The notes beneath the pieces are model-generated. The model was not told where the DNA came from. It ran no database searches and worked only from the letters and a program-made list of their open reading frames with translations. A program made the position numbers and the translations under genes. This document shows, piece by piece, positions 20,626 to 29,035 of a stretch of 64,000 bases of DNA (its first letter is position 1; each line of letters opens with the position of its first letter). Origin of the DNA: Ruficoccus sp. ZRK36. Its GTDB lineage: Bacteria; Verrucomicrobiota; Verrucomicrobiia; Opitutales; Cerasicoccaceae. The stretch lies in contig NZ_CP080649.1 of the NCBI RefSeq assembly GCF_019603315.1, forward strand, positions 449,501 through 513,500, written 5' to 3'.

Positions 20626-21714
20626 ATGGATGGAGTTTTTCCACTCATGATCGACGACACGCTACTGCCCGCCCTCAAACAGGTAAAATATCCCGGTTTC
20701 AGCCGGGACATCGTTTCTTTTGGTCTCGTCACCGGGGCCACCGTCGAAGGCAATCGCGCCGTCGTCGCACTGGCCGTGAGCACTGCCGACGAGCGCATCC
20801 CCCGCCTCCTCAAGCAGGACGTGGAGCAGGCCCTGGCCACCGTGCAGGGCATTGAGGGAGCAGATGTCCACATCTCCGTGACGGTCCCGAAAAACGCCGG
20901 ACACGGCCAGAAGCGTAACGTGCAGGGCCCTGAGCAGCAGCGTCTGCCCGGTGTGAAAAAGATCATTGCCGTGGCCAGCGGTAAGGGCGGTGTGGGCAAA
21001 AGCACTGTGGCGGTTAACCTCGCCTGCGCCTTTGACAAGCTCCTCTCCGAAAAAGGCCGCCCCCACCAGGTCGGCCTCATGGACTGCGATATTTACGGCC
21101 CCTCCGTCCCCCTGATGATGGGTATGAGCGCACGACCCGAGGTCCGCGACAACATGCTGACCCCGCTGGAAAACTTCGGCATCCGGGTCATGTCGATGGG
21201 CTTCCTGCTCGACGAGTCCACCCCGGTCGTCTGGCGCGGCCCGATGGTCATGAAGACCATCCAGCAGTTTGCCGCTAATGTGGACTGGGGCGAAATGGAC
21301 ATCCTCGTGGTGGACCTGCCGCCGGGCACCGGCGACGCGCAGCTGTCTCTCGTGCAGACCCTACCGCTGGACGGAGCCGTCATCGTCACGACGCCACAGG
21401 GCGTCGCCGTCAGCGTCACCCGCCGCGGTGCCATGATGTTCGGCAAGGTCAACGTCCCCCTCCTCGGCGTGGCTGAAAACATGAGCTACCTGGAAAACCC
21501 GGACGGCTCGAAGAGCTACATCTTCGGACAGGGTGGCGGTGAGGTCGCCGCGCGTGATCTGGAAACGCCCCTGCTGGGGCAGATCCCGCTCGACCCAAGC
21601 ATCAGCCAGGGCAGCGAACGCGGGATACCCTCCGTCATTGGCCACCCGGATAGCACCGCCGGACAAAGCTTTGTCGAAATGGCCCGCACACTGCTGACAA
21701 AACTTGAACTATAG
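20626..21714 (+). CDS. mrp: Mrp/NBP35-type iron-sulfur carrier ATPase
   Basis: Mrp (ApbC) carries Fe-S clusters to target proteins in the cytoplasm. Residues about 8-95 form a MIP18/DUF59 domain, followed by a P-loop ATPase with the deviant Walker A GKGGVGKSTVAVNLA and the switch motif VDLPPGTGDAQLS. Family members often hold the cluster with a CxxC, which I do not see clearly here. ATG 20626 gives 362 residues; ATG 20647 follows a GGAG at 20630 and gives the usual MIDDTLLPAL start. It is a single gene, divergent from tolB. Confidence 0.93.
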   Translation: MDGVFPLMIDDTLLPALKQVKYPGFSRDIVSFGLVTGATVEGNRAVVALAVSTADERIPRLLKQDVEQALATVQGIEGADVHISVTVPKNAGHGQKRNVQGPEQQRLPGVKKIIAVASGKGGVGKSTVAVNLACAFDKLLSEKGRPHQVGLMDCDIYGPSVPLMMGMSARPEVRDNMLTPLENFGIRVMSMGFLLDESTPVVWRGPMVMKTIQQFAANVDWGEMDILVVDLPPGTGDAQLSLVQTLPLDGAVIVTTPQGVAVSVTRRGAMMFGKVNVPLLGVAENMSYLENPDGSKSYIFGQGGGEVAARDLETPLLGQIPLDPSISQGSERGIPSVIGHPDSTAGQSFVEMARTLLTKLEL

Positions 21715-21857
21715 AAAAAACACGTGAGCAGTGATAGGTTATAGGTTCAATCGTTTGAGCAAGATGCTTTGCGAAGCGGCTTTACAAAGATAGGACATTA
21801 CTTAATAGTTAATTCGTAAATGCAACCTAGCGGCACATCATCGTCCCCAGGTCAGCT

Positions 21858-22082
21858 ATGAAAGCCCCGTCACGCAGATCCAACCCCAACGGCAAGGATT
21901 TCGTCCAGCGCTCCAGTCTTTATCAGGAGTTCCTGGCCGAACGGGAGGAGATTCTCAAACACAAGTGGCTTGAGTCCGAAAAGGTCGGCCACGACATCGG
22001 ATTTGAGCGAGCTCTCCTGGACTGGATCCGTAATCATCGGGATAACTGGCGCGCCGGACGCCAGAGCCAGGCGAGTAACTAG
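21858..22082 (+). CDS. Conserved hypothetical 74-residue protein
   Basis: The protein is highly charged. Its core, SLYQEFLAEREEILKHKWLE followed by SEKVGHDIGFERALLDWI, is a pattern I have seen in short proteins of proteobacteria and verrucomicrobia without an assigned function. No signal peptide or membrane segment is present, and it is likely a small helical cytoplasmic protein. It stands between mrp and rpmG, each with its own promoter region. Confidence 0.65.
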   Translation: MKAPSRRSNPNGKDFVQRSSLYQEFLAEREEILKHKWLESEKVGHDIGFERALLDWIRNHRDNWRAGRQSQASN

Positions 22083-22179
22083 CCTGCGCGCGAAGCGCTA
22101 AAACGGGCCCCCGCATTCGGGATTTCAGCCTTGGCAGGCGACGCGTGGCACCCGGCCAAGAGCGTGGGCATTTTTCTGC

Positions 22180-22207
22180 TTGCATTGGGCTGCCGGGCGC
22201 GTATGTT
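22180..22207 (+). promoter_or_regulatory. Candidate sigma70-type promoter of rpmG
   Basis: TTGCAT at 22180-22185 and TATGTT at 22202-22207 are separated by 16 bases. They end 26 bases before the rpmG ATG. The match to consensus is moderate. Confidence 0.4.
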
Positions 22208-22233
22208 GGCACGCTTTTCAACACCTAGCAGCC

Positions 22234-22413
22234 ATGCCCAGAGAAGTCGTAATTATCGAATGCACGGAAGCGCGTAAGGAAGGCAAAGCAGCCTCCCGCT
22301 ACATGACCACGCGTAACAAGAAGCTTTCCCAGGAGAAGGTTGAACTGAAGAAGTACAACCCGCACCTTCGCCGTCACACGGTGCACAAGGAAATCCGTAG
22401 CGCGGCCCACTAA
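22234..22413 (+). CDS. rpmG: 50S ribosomal protein L33
   Basis: The ATG at 22234 opens 59 residues with the L33 pattern: [13 protein letters not shown], then [10 protein letters not shown] and [14 protein letters not shown]33 sits near the E site of the large subunit. The zinc Cys pairs of the C+ form are absent; only one Cys remains. This is therefore the zinc-free (C-) type. The gene is monocistronic and has a strong terminator directly after it. Confidence 0.95.
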   Translation: MPREVVIIECTEARKEGKAASRYMTTRNKKLSQEKVELKKYNPHLRRHTVHKEIRSAAH

Positions 22414-22442
22414 GCCCTGCTTCCGATCGCACACTTTTACCA

Positions 22443-22472
22443 ACCGGTACTCCAAGGAGTGCCGGTTTTTTT
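22443..22472 (+). terminator. Terminator after rpmG
   Basis: Arms 22443-22453 and 22456-22466 pair over 11 bases with one G-U. Seven T at 22466-22472 follow. The inner pairs probably open to form a normal loop. Confidence 0.85.
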
Positions 22473-22524
22473 GTGCCTGCCGACCGGCATAGAGTGAATT
22501 CGCGCACACCCCTGCAACAGGCAC

Positions 22525-22573
22525 AAAAAAAAGGGGGCGCGAAGATCCGCGGGTTTCCCGCCTTCACGCCCCC
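22525..22573 (-). terminator. Terminator after the OprB porin gene
   Basis: GGGGGCG at 22533-22539 pairs with CGCCCCC at 22567-22573, and GCGGG/CCCGC pair inside. Eight A at 22525-22532 give the U tract on the reverse strand. It lies 44 bases after the porin stop. Confidence 0.8.
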
Positions 22574-22616
22574 ATTTGGGGTAATCAGTGTAAAGCTTTA
22601 CGCTCTGCTCCAGAGC

Positions 22617-24035
22617 TTAGAAGTCCACCTGGAGCTGCAGGCCGATGACGAGTGCGTCATCCAGCTGGTGCGTGCCACCCGGATTGATGATGCCCTGGAT
22701 GTTCGGTTGGACGTAGAAATACTCCGTCACCTGATAGCGGTAGCCCAACTCCAGCTCGAGCTCATAGTCAGGAGCGCCCTGCCCGATGCTCTGCTGGGAC
22801 TGCGAGTAGCTGTCGCTGAAGTTCAGCCAGGCCGCACCAAAGGCGAGGATGTCCTGATCGCGGCCGGGGAACAGCCCCCGATAGTAGGCACCACCACTGA
22901 CAAAGAAATCTGACTGGAAAGCCTCGTCACTCAGGTTGAGTTGACCGCTGCTCCACACGTAGAGCCCCTGCACGACGTCCATAAAGCTCTGGTCGGAGCC
23001 CCAGACCTGCCGGTCTTCCAGACGGGTGGAGTTCGGCTCAGCCATGTTTCTGCCTTCACGGAAGACATTCTGCTCAAACATGTAGTAGATACCGCCGATG
23101 TTGTCGGTCGTACCGCCGAGGTTCTTCTGGAACGGGCCGGTGAAGACCCAGCCGCCTATCGAGTACTTACCGGGGTGGCCGGTCGTATCATCGGTCCAGT
23201 TACGCTTGTACCCGATCTCACCCATGATGTTGGCGCCCTGATCGAAGTTGAAGCTGAAGTTCGTACCGTGGTTGTCGGGGTTACCGAGGTCCGAGTCAGC
23301 ACCGTAGGCACCAAGCTTACCATAAAAGCCATCCTGATCGCCCGTGGCTGCGCCACCACTGACGAGGGCACCCCAAGTCGTTACCGGGTAGGCGGTGAAC
23401 GGTCCCATGAAGAAGAACCCGACCGGCTGCCCGTCGAAACCGTTGTTCATGTAGAAACTGAACGAAGGCGTGATTGAGAAGTCGTCAAACTGTGCGATAC
23501 GACCAGCTTTGATCGCCATGGTATCATTCAGGAAAGTCTGCTGCGCGTAGAGGTTAACCAGCCGGTAAGTCTGGTTCCCGTAGAGCTGCTGAACGCTGAC
23601 GATGTTATGGATGTGTCGCTGGGTCAGGCTGGTACCACTGCGGTAGGCCATCGAGGCGAAGAACGTCAGCCCGTCAACTTCGGCCAGTTTTTCAAAGTCG
23701 ACGCCGAAGTTTACACCCGTGCTGTTAACCTGCGTCACGCCCTGGTTATTCCCGCCTACGGCGTTACCGGCGATATTCATGGCAAAGGAGATGTCCAGCG
23801 ACAGGCCAAGCTCTTCAAGCGTCGGTCTCGCTCCCCAGGCATCGCCGAGGAGGTATTCGCGCTGCGCCATGTCATCCCAAAACGAGGTGGGCTGAGAGGC
23901 CTGCGTGTCCGCCTGAGCGGTCGCATCTGCGGGTTGATTAGCGGTGGGGGTACTATCGGTGTTGTCAGCCGCATACATGGGGCCGGCAAGCAGGGTGCAC
24001 AAGCACCCGATACGGAGAGCGGTGGGGTAACGCAT
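22617..24035 (-). CDS. OprB-family carbohydrate-selective porin
   Basis: The 472-residue protein starts with a signal peptide (ending GPMYAAD) and a short Thr/Ala/Gln-rich linker. The rest is an OprB-type barrel that ends in VDF. The N-terminal block GDAWGARPTLEELGLSLDIS and the repeated aromatic, Gly-rich strands are typical. OprB porins let sugars through the outer membrane. It lies alone, with a terminator behind it, and its substrate is not indicated by neighbours. Confidence 0.85.
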   Translation of the reverse strand: MRYPTALRIGCLCTLLAGPMYAADNTDSTPTANQPADATAQADTQASQPTSFWDDMAQREYLLGDAWGARPTLEELGLSLDISFAMNIAGNAVGGNNQGVTQVNSTGVNFGVDFEKLAEVDGLTFFASMAYRSGTSLTQRHIHNIVSVQQLYGNQTYRLVNLYAQQTFLNDTMAIKAGRIAQFDDFSITPSFSFYMNNGFDGQPVGFFFMGPFTAYPVTTWGALVSGGAATGDQDGFYGKLGAYGADSDLGNPDNHGTNFSFNFDQGANIMGEIGYKRNWTDDTTGHPGKYSIGGWVFTGPFQKNLGGTTDNIGGIYYMFEQNVFREGRNMAEPNSTRLEDRQVWGSDQSFMDVVQGLYVWSSGQLNLSDEAFQSDFFVSGGAYYRGLFPGRDQDILAFGAAWLNFSDSYSQSQQSIGQGAPDYELELELGYRYQVTEYFYVQPNIQGIINPGGTHQLDDALVIGLQLQVDF

Positions 24036-24273
24036 CGTTCAATGGGGGTTGGAGTGATTGTGTATTCGCGGACGTGAACCAAGCAAAAATTCGCGTCCCG
24101 AGATGTAGAAATTCGCAACTCATGCGATGGTTTCCAATATGCACGCAACCCCCCGTTCACAAGTTGAATCGTATCCAATTTACATGACAGTAAAGCTAAC
24201 GTCCCTATGAAAAAGCGTAGCCATCCAGCAGAGAGCCAGCGAACCCTTTGTTCATCGACGGGGGACTGCCGCC

Positions 24274-26094
24274 TCAGCGTATTTCAAGTGAAAATGGCAG
24301 GCGTGCGTAAATCCCCTTCGGGTCATTGAAAGAGCGGACCATCCCCAGCTCGGCCTTGAGGCGGGCTTCGAGCTGGCTGAGCAGGTCGGCCGATGTCTTC
24401 GCCACAGGAGGCTGCTGTCCCCCACCCTGCATGGCGCGTTCCAAAGCCTGCGGGAAGTTCATCCGCTCAGGGATCTGGGTGACGGTATAGTAGTCAGCGA
24501 CTCCTGCCTCATCGGCGGCATAGCGGATAGCGTCCCCAAGACCGCCGATCTCATCGACCAGCCCGATCTCAAGCGCATCCTCACCGGACCAGACCCGCCC
24601 CTGTGCAATACGCTGCACCTGCTCGGGACTCAGGTCGCGCCCCTCGGCCACCTTATTGATAAAGGCATCGTAGAGAAAATCCGTGTACTGCTGCACGAGG
24701 GCCATCTCTTCCTCGCTCTTCGGGCGCGAGATGGTGAACAAGTCGGCGTAGGTCGAGGTTTTCACACCGTCAAAGGTGATGCCGTGCTCTGCCGCGATAT
24801 CTTCGACATTAAAGAACAATCCGAAAACACCAATCGAACCGGTGATGGTCGTCGGCTCGGCAAAGATCCGGTCTGAGTAGGCGGAGATCCAGTAGCCACC
24901 ACTGGCGGCCAGCGACCCCATGGAGACGATCACGGGCTTCTTGTCCCGAGCCTCACGCATTTCCCGCTGGATGACCTCAGAAGCCAGCGCGCTGCCTCCG
25001 GGGCTGTTTACGCGTAGCACGATAGCCGCGACGTCGGGGTCATCGCACAGGTTGCGCAGATCACGGGCGAGCCGATCACCCCCGACTTGATTTTTAAAGC
25101 CCTCACCATCGACAATGTCGCCCTCTGCGTAAACGACTGCGATCTGGTTACCGCCATAGCGGTGCTCGGGCCCGAACCCGGCCAGCTTCACATAGTCTGC
25201 CAGTGCGACCTGCCGGAAGGACTCGGCCTGCTCATCGTAGCCGACCTCATCCACGAGCGTGTCGATCACCTCGTCCAGATAGGCCACTCGGTCGACCAGT
25301 CCAGCCTCCAGTGCCATCTGCCCGGTAAAGAAGCCCTGCTCGTTGCTCAGCGCACGAAGCTGCTGCACATCGAGCTCGCGGCCACTGGCGACATCGGCGA
25401 GGATCTGACCCCAGATGTCATTCAGCAGCTCGGTGACCTGCAGCTTGTCGGGCTCGCTCATCTGTGAACCGGTAAACATCTCGACCGCGGACTTATACTT
25501 ACCGACCCGCGTCGTCTGCACGCCGATCCCGTACTTCTCGAAAGCCTGCCCGAAGTACATCATCTCGCTGGCGAGACCGTTGATGCTGAGCAGGCCAAAG
25601 GGGTTCAGCACCACTTCGTCCGCGGAAGCCATCAGGTAGTAGTCCCGCATGGTCGGGTCGATGGCATAGGCGTAGACAGGCTTGCCGGTCGCCTTAAAGT
25701 GCTCGATCGCCTCACGCACTTCGCGCAGGGCGGCCAGCCCCGATCCGTAGTTATCAGGGATCAGGCTGCCATAGAGAAATAGAGCCTCGATGCGGTCATC
25801 CTGAGCGGCACGCTCGATCCCGTCCACGACCTCCAGCACAGACAGGCGCGGGACCTCGGGGCCGTAGATCACCTGGTTGACGGCGGCGCCCAGGCTCGCC
25901 TCGGGGGGTGCGTCAGAAATATTCATCCACAAGTCCACTACGAGGACCGCCTCGTCCTTGACGGTGGGCTTGGGCTGATTCGCCGAGACCAGCGCAAACA
26001 GGATCATGAGGAAAAACCCGCCCATGATACACACGCCCAGGGCGATGGAGAGCGCGGTGAGGTTGGCCGCAACCATCTTAAGGAAGGCTTTCAT
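24274..26094 (-). CDS. sppA: Signal peptide peptidase SppA, 67K type
   Basis: SppA degrades cleaved signal peptides in the inner membrane. The ATG at 26094 gives 606 residues with one N-terminal membrane segment (about 14-38) and two repeated protease halves. In the first half, GKYKSAVE carries the expected catalytic Lys. In the second, SMGSLAASGGYW carries the expected catalytic Ser. The two-half layout and length match the E. coli-type enzyme. A longer upstream reading to 26214 is not supported. It is divergent from the next gene, with 178 bases between the two starts. Confidence 0.93.
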   Translation of the reverse strand: MKAFLKMVAANLTALSIALGVCIMGGFFLMILFALVSANQPKPTVKDEAVLVVDLWMNISDAPPEASLGAAVNQVIYGPEVPRLSVLEVVDGIERAAQDDRIEALFLYGSLIPDNYGSGLAALREVREAIEHFKATGKPVYAYAIDPTMRDYYLMASADEVVLNPFGLLSINGLASEMMYFGQAFEKYGIGVQTTRVGKYKSAVEMFTGSQMSEPDKLQVTELLNDIWGQILADVASGRELDVQQLRALSNEQGFFTGQMALEAGLVDRVAYLDEVIDTLVDEVGYDEQAESFRQVALADYVKLAGFGPEHRYGGNQIAVVYAEGDIVDGEGFKNQVGGDRLARDLRNLCDDPDVAAIVLRVNSPGGSALASEVIQREMREARDKKPVIVSMGSLAASGGYWISAYSDRIFAEPTTITGSIGVFGLFFNVEDIAAEHGITFDGVKTSTYADLFTISRPKSEEEMALVQQYTDFLYDAFINKVAEGRDLSPEQVQRIAQGRVWSGEDALEIGLVDEIGGLGDAIRYAADEAGVADYYTVTQIPERMNFPQALERAMQGGGQQPPVAKTSADLLSQLEARLKAELGMVRSFNDPKGIYARLPFSLEIR

Positions 26095-26272
26095 ACGGCC
26101 TAGTATGCGCACCTGTGCCCGTCCCTCAAGCGCGAAGGTAACAGCCGGATATTTTACCCCAATGGGTCCCGCCCAACCCCAGATTCTCAAATCATCCATG
26201 TAACGAATCGGCAACCTCAGGATCGGGCATTGCCGAAACGGCAGGATTTCTGCTTAATGGCTCCCACAATCC

Positions 26273-27763
26273 ATGAAAGATCCCCAGCTCGAACCCAGCG
26301 AACTCACCACTAATCGCAAGGCTCTCCTGGTCAATCTGGACCAGAACGTTTACGGCACCTTTGCAGAAATCGGGGCCGGACAGGAAGTCGCCCGCCACTT
26401 TTTTAAAGCCGGGGGGGCGGCCGGTACCATCGCCAAGAGCATGTCGGCCTACGACATGAAGTTCAGCGATGAGATCTACGGCAAGGCCAGCCGCTACGTC
26501 TCCCGGGACCGGCTCAGCCAGATGCTCGACCACGAGTACAACCTGCTCATCAACCGCCTCGACGAAAGCCGCGGCAAGGACACGACCTTCTTTGTCTTCG
26601 CCAACACCGTCGCAGCCGCCAGCTACAACAACAACAAGAACTGCCACGGCTGGATGGGCATCCGCTATCAGATCTCCCCCGAGGCTCCGCCAAACGACAT
26701 CATCATCCATGTGCGCATGTGGGACAAGACCGGCAGCGCCCAACAGGAGGCGCTCGGGATCGCCGGGGTCAACTTCATCTGGGCCGCCCTCGTCTACTAC
26801 GACGACATGGAGGAGTTTATCCCCTCCCTGCTTCACAGTCTCGGTAACGAGCGCCTGGAGGTGGACATGCTGGAGTTCCACGGGCCGGACTTCGATGACA
26901 AGGTAGAAAACCGCGTGGTCTCGCTCCAACTGGTCGAGCACGGCCTGACGAACGCCGTCATGTTCGGCTCCGATGGCTCCGTGCTCCAGCCCTCCGAGTT
27001 CCTTTACAAGAAGTCGCTGCTGGTCGAGCGCGGGTCGTTCCGCCCGATCACGCACGTCAACACCGACATGCTCAAGTGCGCCGGGGCGCAGTTCATGCAG
27101 GAAGACTCCGTCCAGGGCGAATCCGTCGTCGCCCTGCTGGAGATCACGATGAAAAACCTCCTGGCCGGCGGCAAGGACATCGACTACGAGGACTTCCTGG
27201 CACGCGTCGACGCCATCAACGTACTGGGCTACCATGTATTGGTCTCTAACTACATGGAGTACTACCGGCTCAGCGCGTACTTCCGGCGCTATACCCAGAA
27301 GATGATCGGCATCGTCCTCGGCATTAACCACCTGCAGGAAATCTTCAACGAGGAGTACTACGAAGACCTCGACGGAGGCATTCTGGAGTCCTTCGGGCGC
27401 TTATTTAAAGCCAACGTCAAGCTGTACGTCTACCCGATGAAAGGCACCAGCTACAACAGCTACATCGGCCACACCGACCTGCAGGAGAAGCTCGTCGAGA
27501 GCGGGGCGGGCGGATTCGCAGACGATATGCTCATCAGCGCCGACAACCTGAAGGTCAAAAGCAAGCTGCGCCACCTCTACACCTACCTGCTGGAAAACCA
27601 CTACATCGAGCCCGTCCTCGGCGCCGACGCCAGCCACCTGAACATTTTCTCCCGCAACATCCTCAAAAAGATCACCGAGGACGACCCCAGCTGGGAGGAA
27701 TGCGTCCCGCCCCGTGTCGCCGAGCTGATCAAGGAACGCGGCCTCTGGGGCTACCACGACTAG
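26273..27763 (+). CDS. Large conserved protein of unknown function
   Basis: The 496-residue protein has no signal peptide and no clear membrane segment. Strongly conserved-looking blocks include YGTFAEIGAGQEVARHFFKA, GTIAKSMSAYDM, DAINVLGYHVLVSNY and VLGINHLQEIFNEEYYED. The charged, Gly-containing N-terminal block and a late KLYVYPMKGT segment suggest a soluble enzyme. I believe homologues occur in several phyla, but I cannot name a domain with confidence and assign no reaction. The gene is monocistronic, flanked by sppA (divergent) and by a repeat-rich gap. Confidence 0.7.
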   Translation: MKDPQLEPSELTTNRKALLVNLDQNVYGTFAEIGAGQEVARHFFKAGGAAGTIAKSMSAYDMKFSDEIYGKASRYVSRDRLSQMLDHEYNLLINRLDESRGKDTTFFVFANTVAAASYNNNKNCHGWMGIRYQISPEAPPNDIIIHVRMWDKTGSAQQEALGIAGVNFIWAALVYYDDMEEFIPSLLHSLGNERLEVDMLEFHGPDFDDKVENRVVSLQLVEHGLTNAVMFGSDGSVLQPSEFLYKKSLLVERGSFRPITHVNTDMLKCAGAQFMQEDSVQGESVVALLEITMKNLLAGGKDIDYEDFLARVDAINVLGYHVLVSNYMEYYRLSAYFRRYTQKMIGIVLGINHLQEIFNEEYYEDLDGGILESFGRLFKANVKLYVYPMKGTSYNSYIGHTDLQEKLVESGAGGFADDMLISADNLKVKSKLRHLYTYLLENHYIEPVLGADASHLNIFSRNILKKITEDDPSWEECVPPRVAELIKERGLWGYHD

Positions 27764-27779
27764 CCCAGAGCATGATATG

Positions 27780-27816
27780 GGGGCTCTGCGCCCCGTGCGT
27801 GACAGCACAGGACATT
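27780..27816. repeat. Short palindromic repeat, GTGCGTGAC family, copy 2
   Basis: GGGG-CTCTGCG-CCCC at about 27780-27794 is followed by GTGCGTGACAGCACAGGAC and ATT (27795-27816). This differs from the 12121 copy by one base in the first 19. Confidence 0.7.
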
Positions 27817-27902
27817 GGGGCTACGTTCTGACAGTCCGCGACCCCGAGTGAAGAGTGTGTAAGTTCCGGGTTTGATAGCCTCACATCAATGGTGGCGCAC
27901 AA

Positions 27903-28036
27903 TTTTGATGCTCTGCTCAGCGATTGCTAAAACCAGCGAAGCTGGTTTTAGCAATCGCTGACACGATGCGTAGCATCAAAAGTGCAGGCTCCGCCTGCCG
28001 CGGGGCGTGGGGGGGGGGGGCGCGCAGCCCCCACAC
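27903..28036. repeat. Composite palindromic repeat, copy 1
   Basis: Three nested or serial hairpins occur. The main stem of 20 perfect pairs is 27918-27937 with 27941-27960 (loop GAA). It is enclosed by a 10-bp outer stem, 27903-27912 with 27972-27981. A GCAGGC-TCC-GCCTGC hairpin follows at 27984-27998, then a G-rich arm with twelve G (28009-28020) before CGCGCAGCCCCC. The inverted homologue is at 58350-58470. Confidence 0.85.
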
Positions 28037-28051
28037 CTCACACTTCCCCAC

Positions 28052-29008
28052 TCAGAACTCCAGCTCGACGCTGACGAGGCGATGGTCGCTGCCGGTGAGG
28101 CTGGCCGGGACGATGTCCACGATCTTGGCCGAGCCGGGCACGAGGCGCTTATCCAGTGCCGGGGAGAGCAAAACAAAGTCCACCCGCTCGTAGATGTCTC
28201 GCTTGCGGTAGTGGAAGGTCCACGCTTCGTCGCGCGAATCCACAGCCTCAGCCATACGGGAGAGTTCGCGCCCGCTGACCTCCAGAAACCGCCGGAGCGG
28301 AGCGGTATCGCGCAGGTCGTTAAAATCACCCACGATGAGATAGTTGTCCGACTCGGGATCTGCAAACTGCGCACGGATGAAGTCGCGGCAGGCTTGCGCC
28401 TCGGCGGTGCGCTCGCGGGCGGCCGTTGGGTCGTCCTCGCGGACCGTCCAGCGGCTTTTCAGGTGCACGACAAACAGCGCCCACTCGACGCCATCGGTTC
28501 GGAAGTTCAGTTCCAGCAATCCGCGGCGGACCTGCCCGGCCTCCCCCTTCAGGGTATAATCCACCGTCTCGTGGGCGAGGGCGCGCCTGAACGGCAGGCG
28601 TGAGAGCACGGCGCACATGCGCACCGTATCCGGCCCCTCCAGGATCGCAGCATGGGGATAGTCCAGTCCCTCGGCCTTCAGATCGCGCTGCAACTCCTCC
28701 AAAAAGGCAGGACCACCGATCTCCTGCAGGGCTAGCACATCGGCATCGGCCGCACGGATAACCTCTCGCAGGGCGGCCTTCTCGGCTTCGGGCTTGGGAT
28801 ACTCCTCGCGCCAGTGCCCGTCCACCGAGCGGTCCATCACGAGGTAGTTCTGCAGGTTAAACGTCGCCAGCCGGACGGTCTCCGCCCCGAGCGTGAGGGG
28901 GAGAATAAACAGAACAACCGTCCCGAGGAACCGGTTTAAAACCACGGATAACACGGATGGGCACGGATATTTTGGCGGCTGACTGCTATCCGTGGCCATC
29001 TGTGTCAT
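28052..29008 (-). CDS. Endonuclease/exonuclease/phosphatase (EEP) family protein
   Basis: Members of this Mg-dependent fold cut phosphodiester or phosphate bonds. Recognisable motifs are TVRLATFNLQNYL (Asn), DVLALQEIGG (metal-binding Glu), YLIVGDFNDLRD and GSDHRLVSVELEF (catalytic Asp and His). A hydrophobic segment near VVLFILPLTLG suggests export. The start is unclear: the ATG at 29008 lies inside a palindromic repeat, whereas GTG at 28945 begins VVLNRFLG right before the hydrophobic segment. Substrate unknown; bacterial relatives include secreted nucleases and phosphatases. Confidence 0.85.
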   Translation of the reverse strand: MTQMATDSSQPPKYPCPSVLSVVLNRFLGTVVLFILPLTLGAETVRLATFNLQNYLVMDRSVDGHWREEYPKPEAEKAALREVIRAADADVLALQEIGGPAFLEELQRDLKAEGLDYPHAAILEGPDTVRMCAVLSRLPFRRALAHETVDYTLKGEAGQVRRGLLELNFRTDGVEWALFVVHLKSRWTVREDDPTAARERTAEAQACRDFIRAQFADPESDNYLIVGDFNDLRDTAPLRRFLEVSGRELSRMAEAVDSRDEAWTFHYRKRDIYERVDFVLLSPALDKRLVPGSAKIVDIVPASLTGSDHRLVSVELEF

Positions 29009-29016
29009 CCGTGGTT
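28940..29016. repeat. Imperfect 30-bp palindrome, CCACGGAT type
   Basis: Arms 28940-28969 and 28987-29016 pair at 27 of 30 positions, with a 17-base loop. Each arm contains two spaced copies of a CACGGAT word. This word style is common in intergenic repeats of verrucomicrobia and planctomycetes. It covers the annotated start of the EEP-family gene. Confidence 0.8.
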
Positions 29017-29035
29017 CATTACTACCTATTTAAAT

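Noticed and set aside
20514-21080. N-terminal extension of tolB into mrp
   Set aside because: The extended frame runs antisense through mrp and lacks a signal peptide; the ATG at 20513 starts a normal signal peptide.
27900-28040. CRISPR array
   Set aside because: The repeats are palindromes in different stems, without regularly spaced identical repeats and unique spacers. No cas genes are present.
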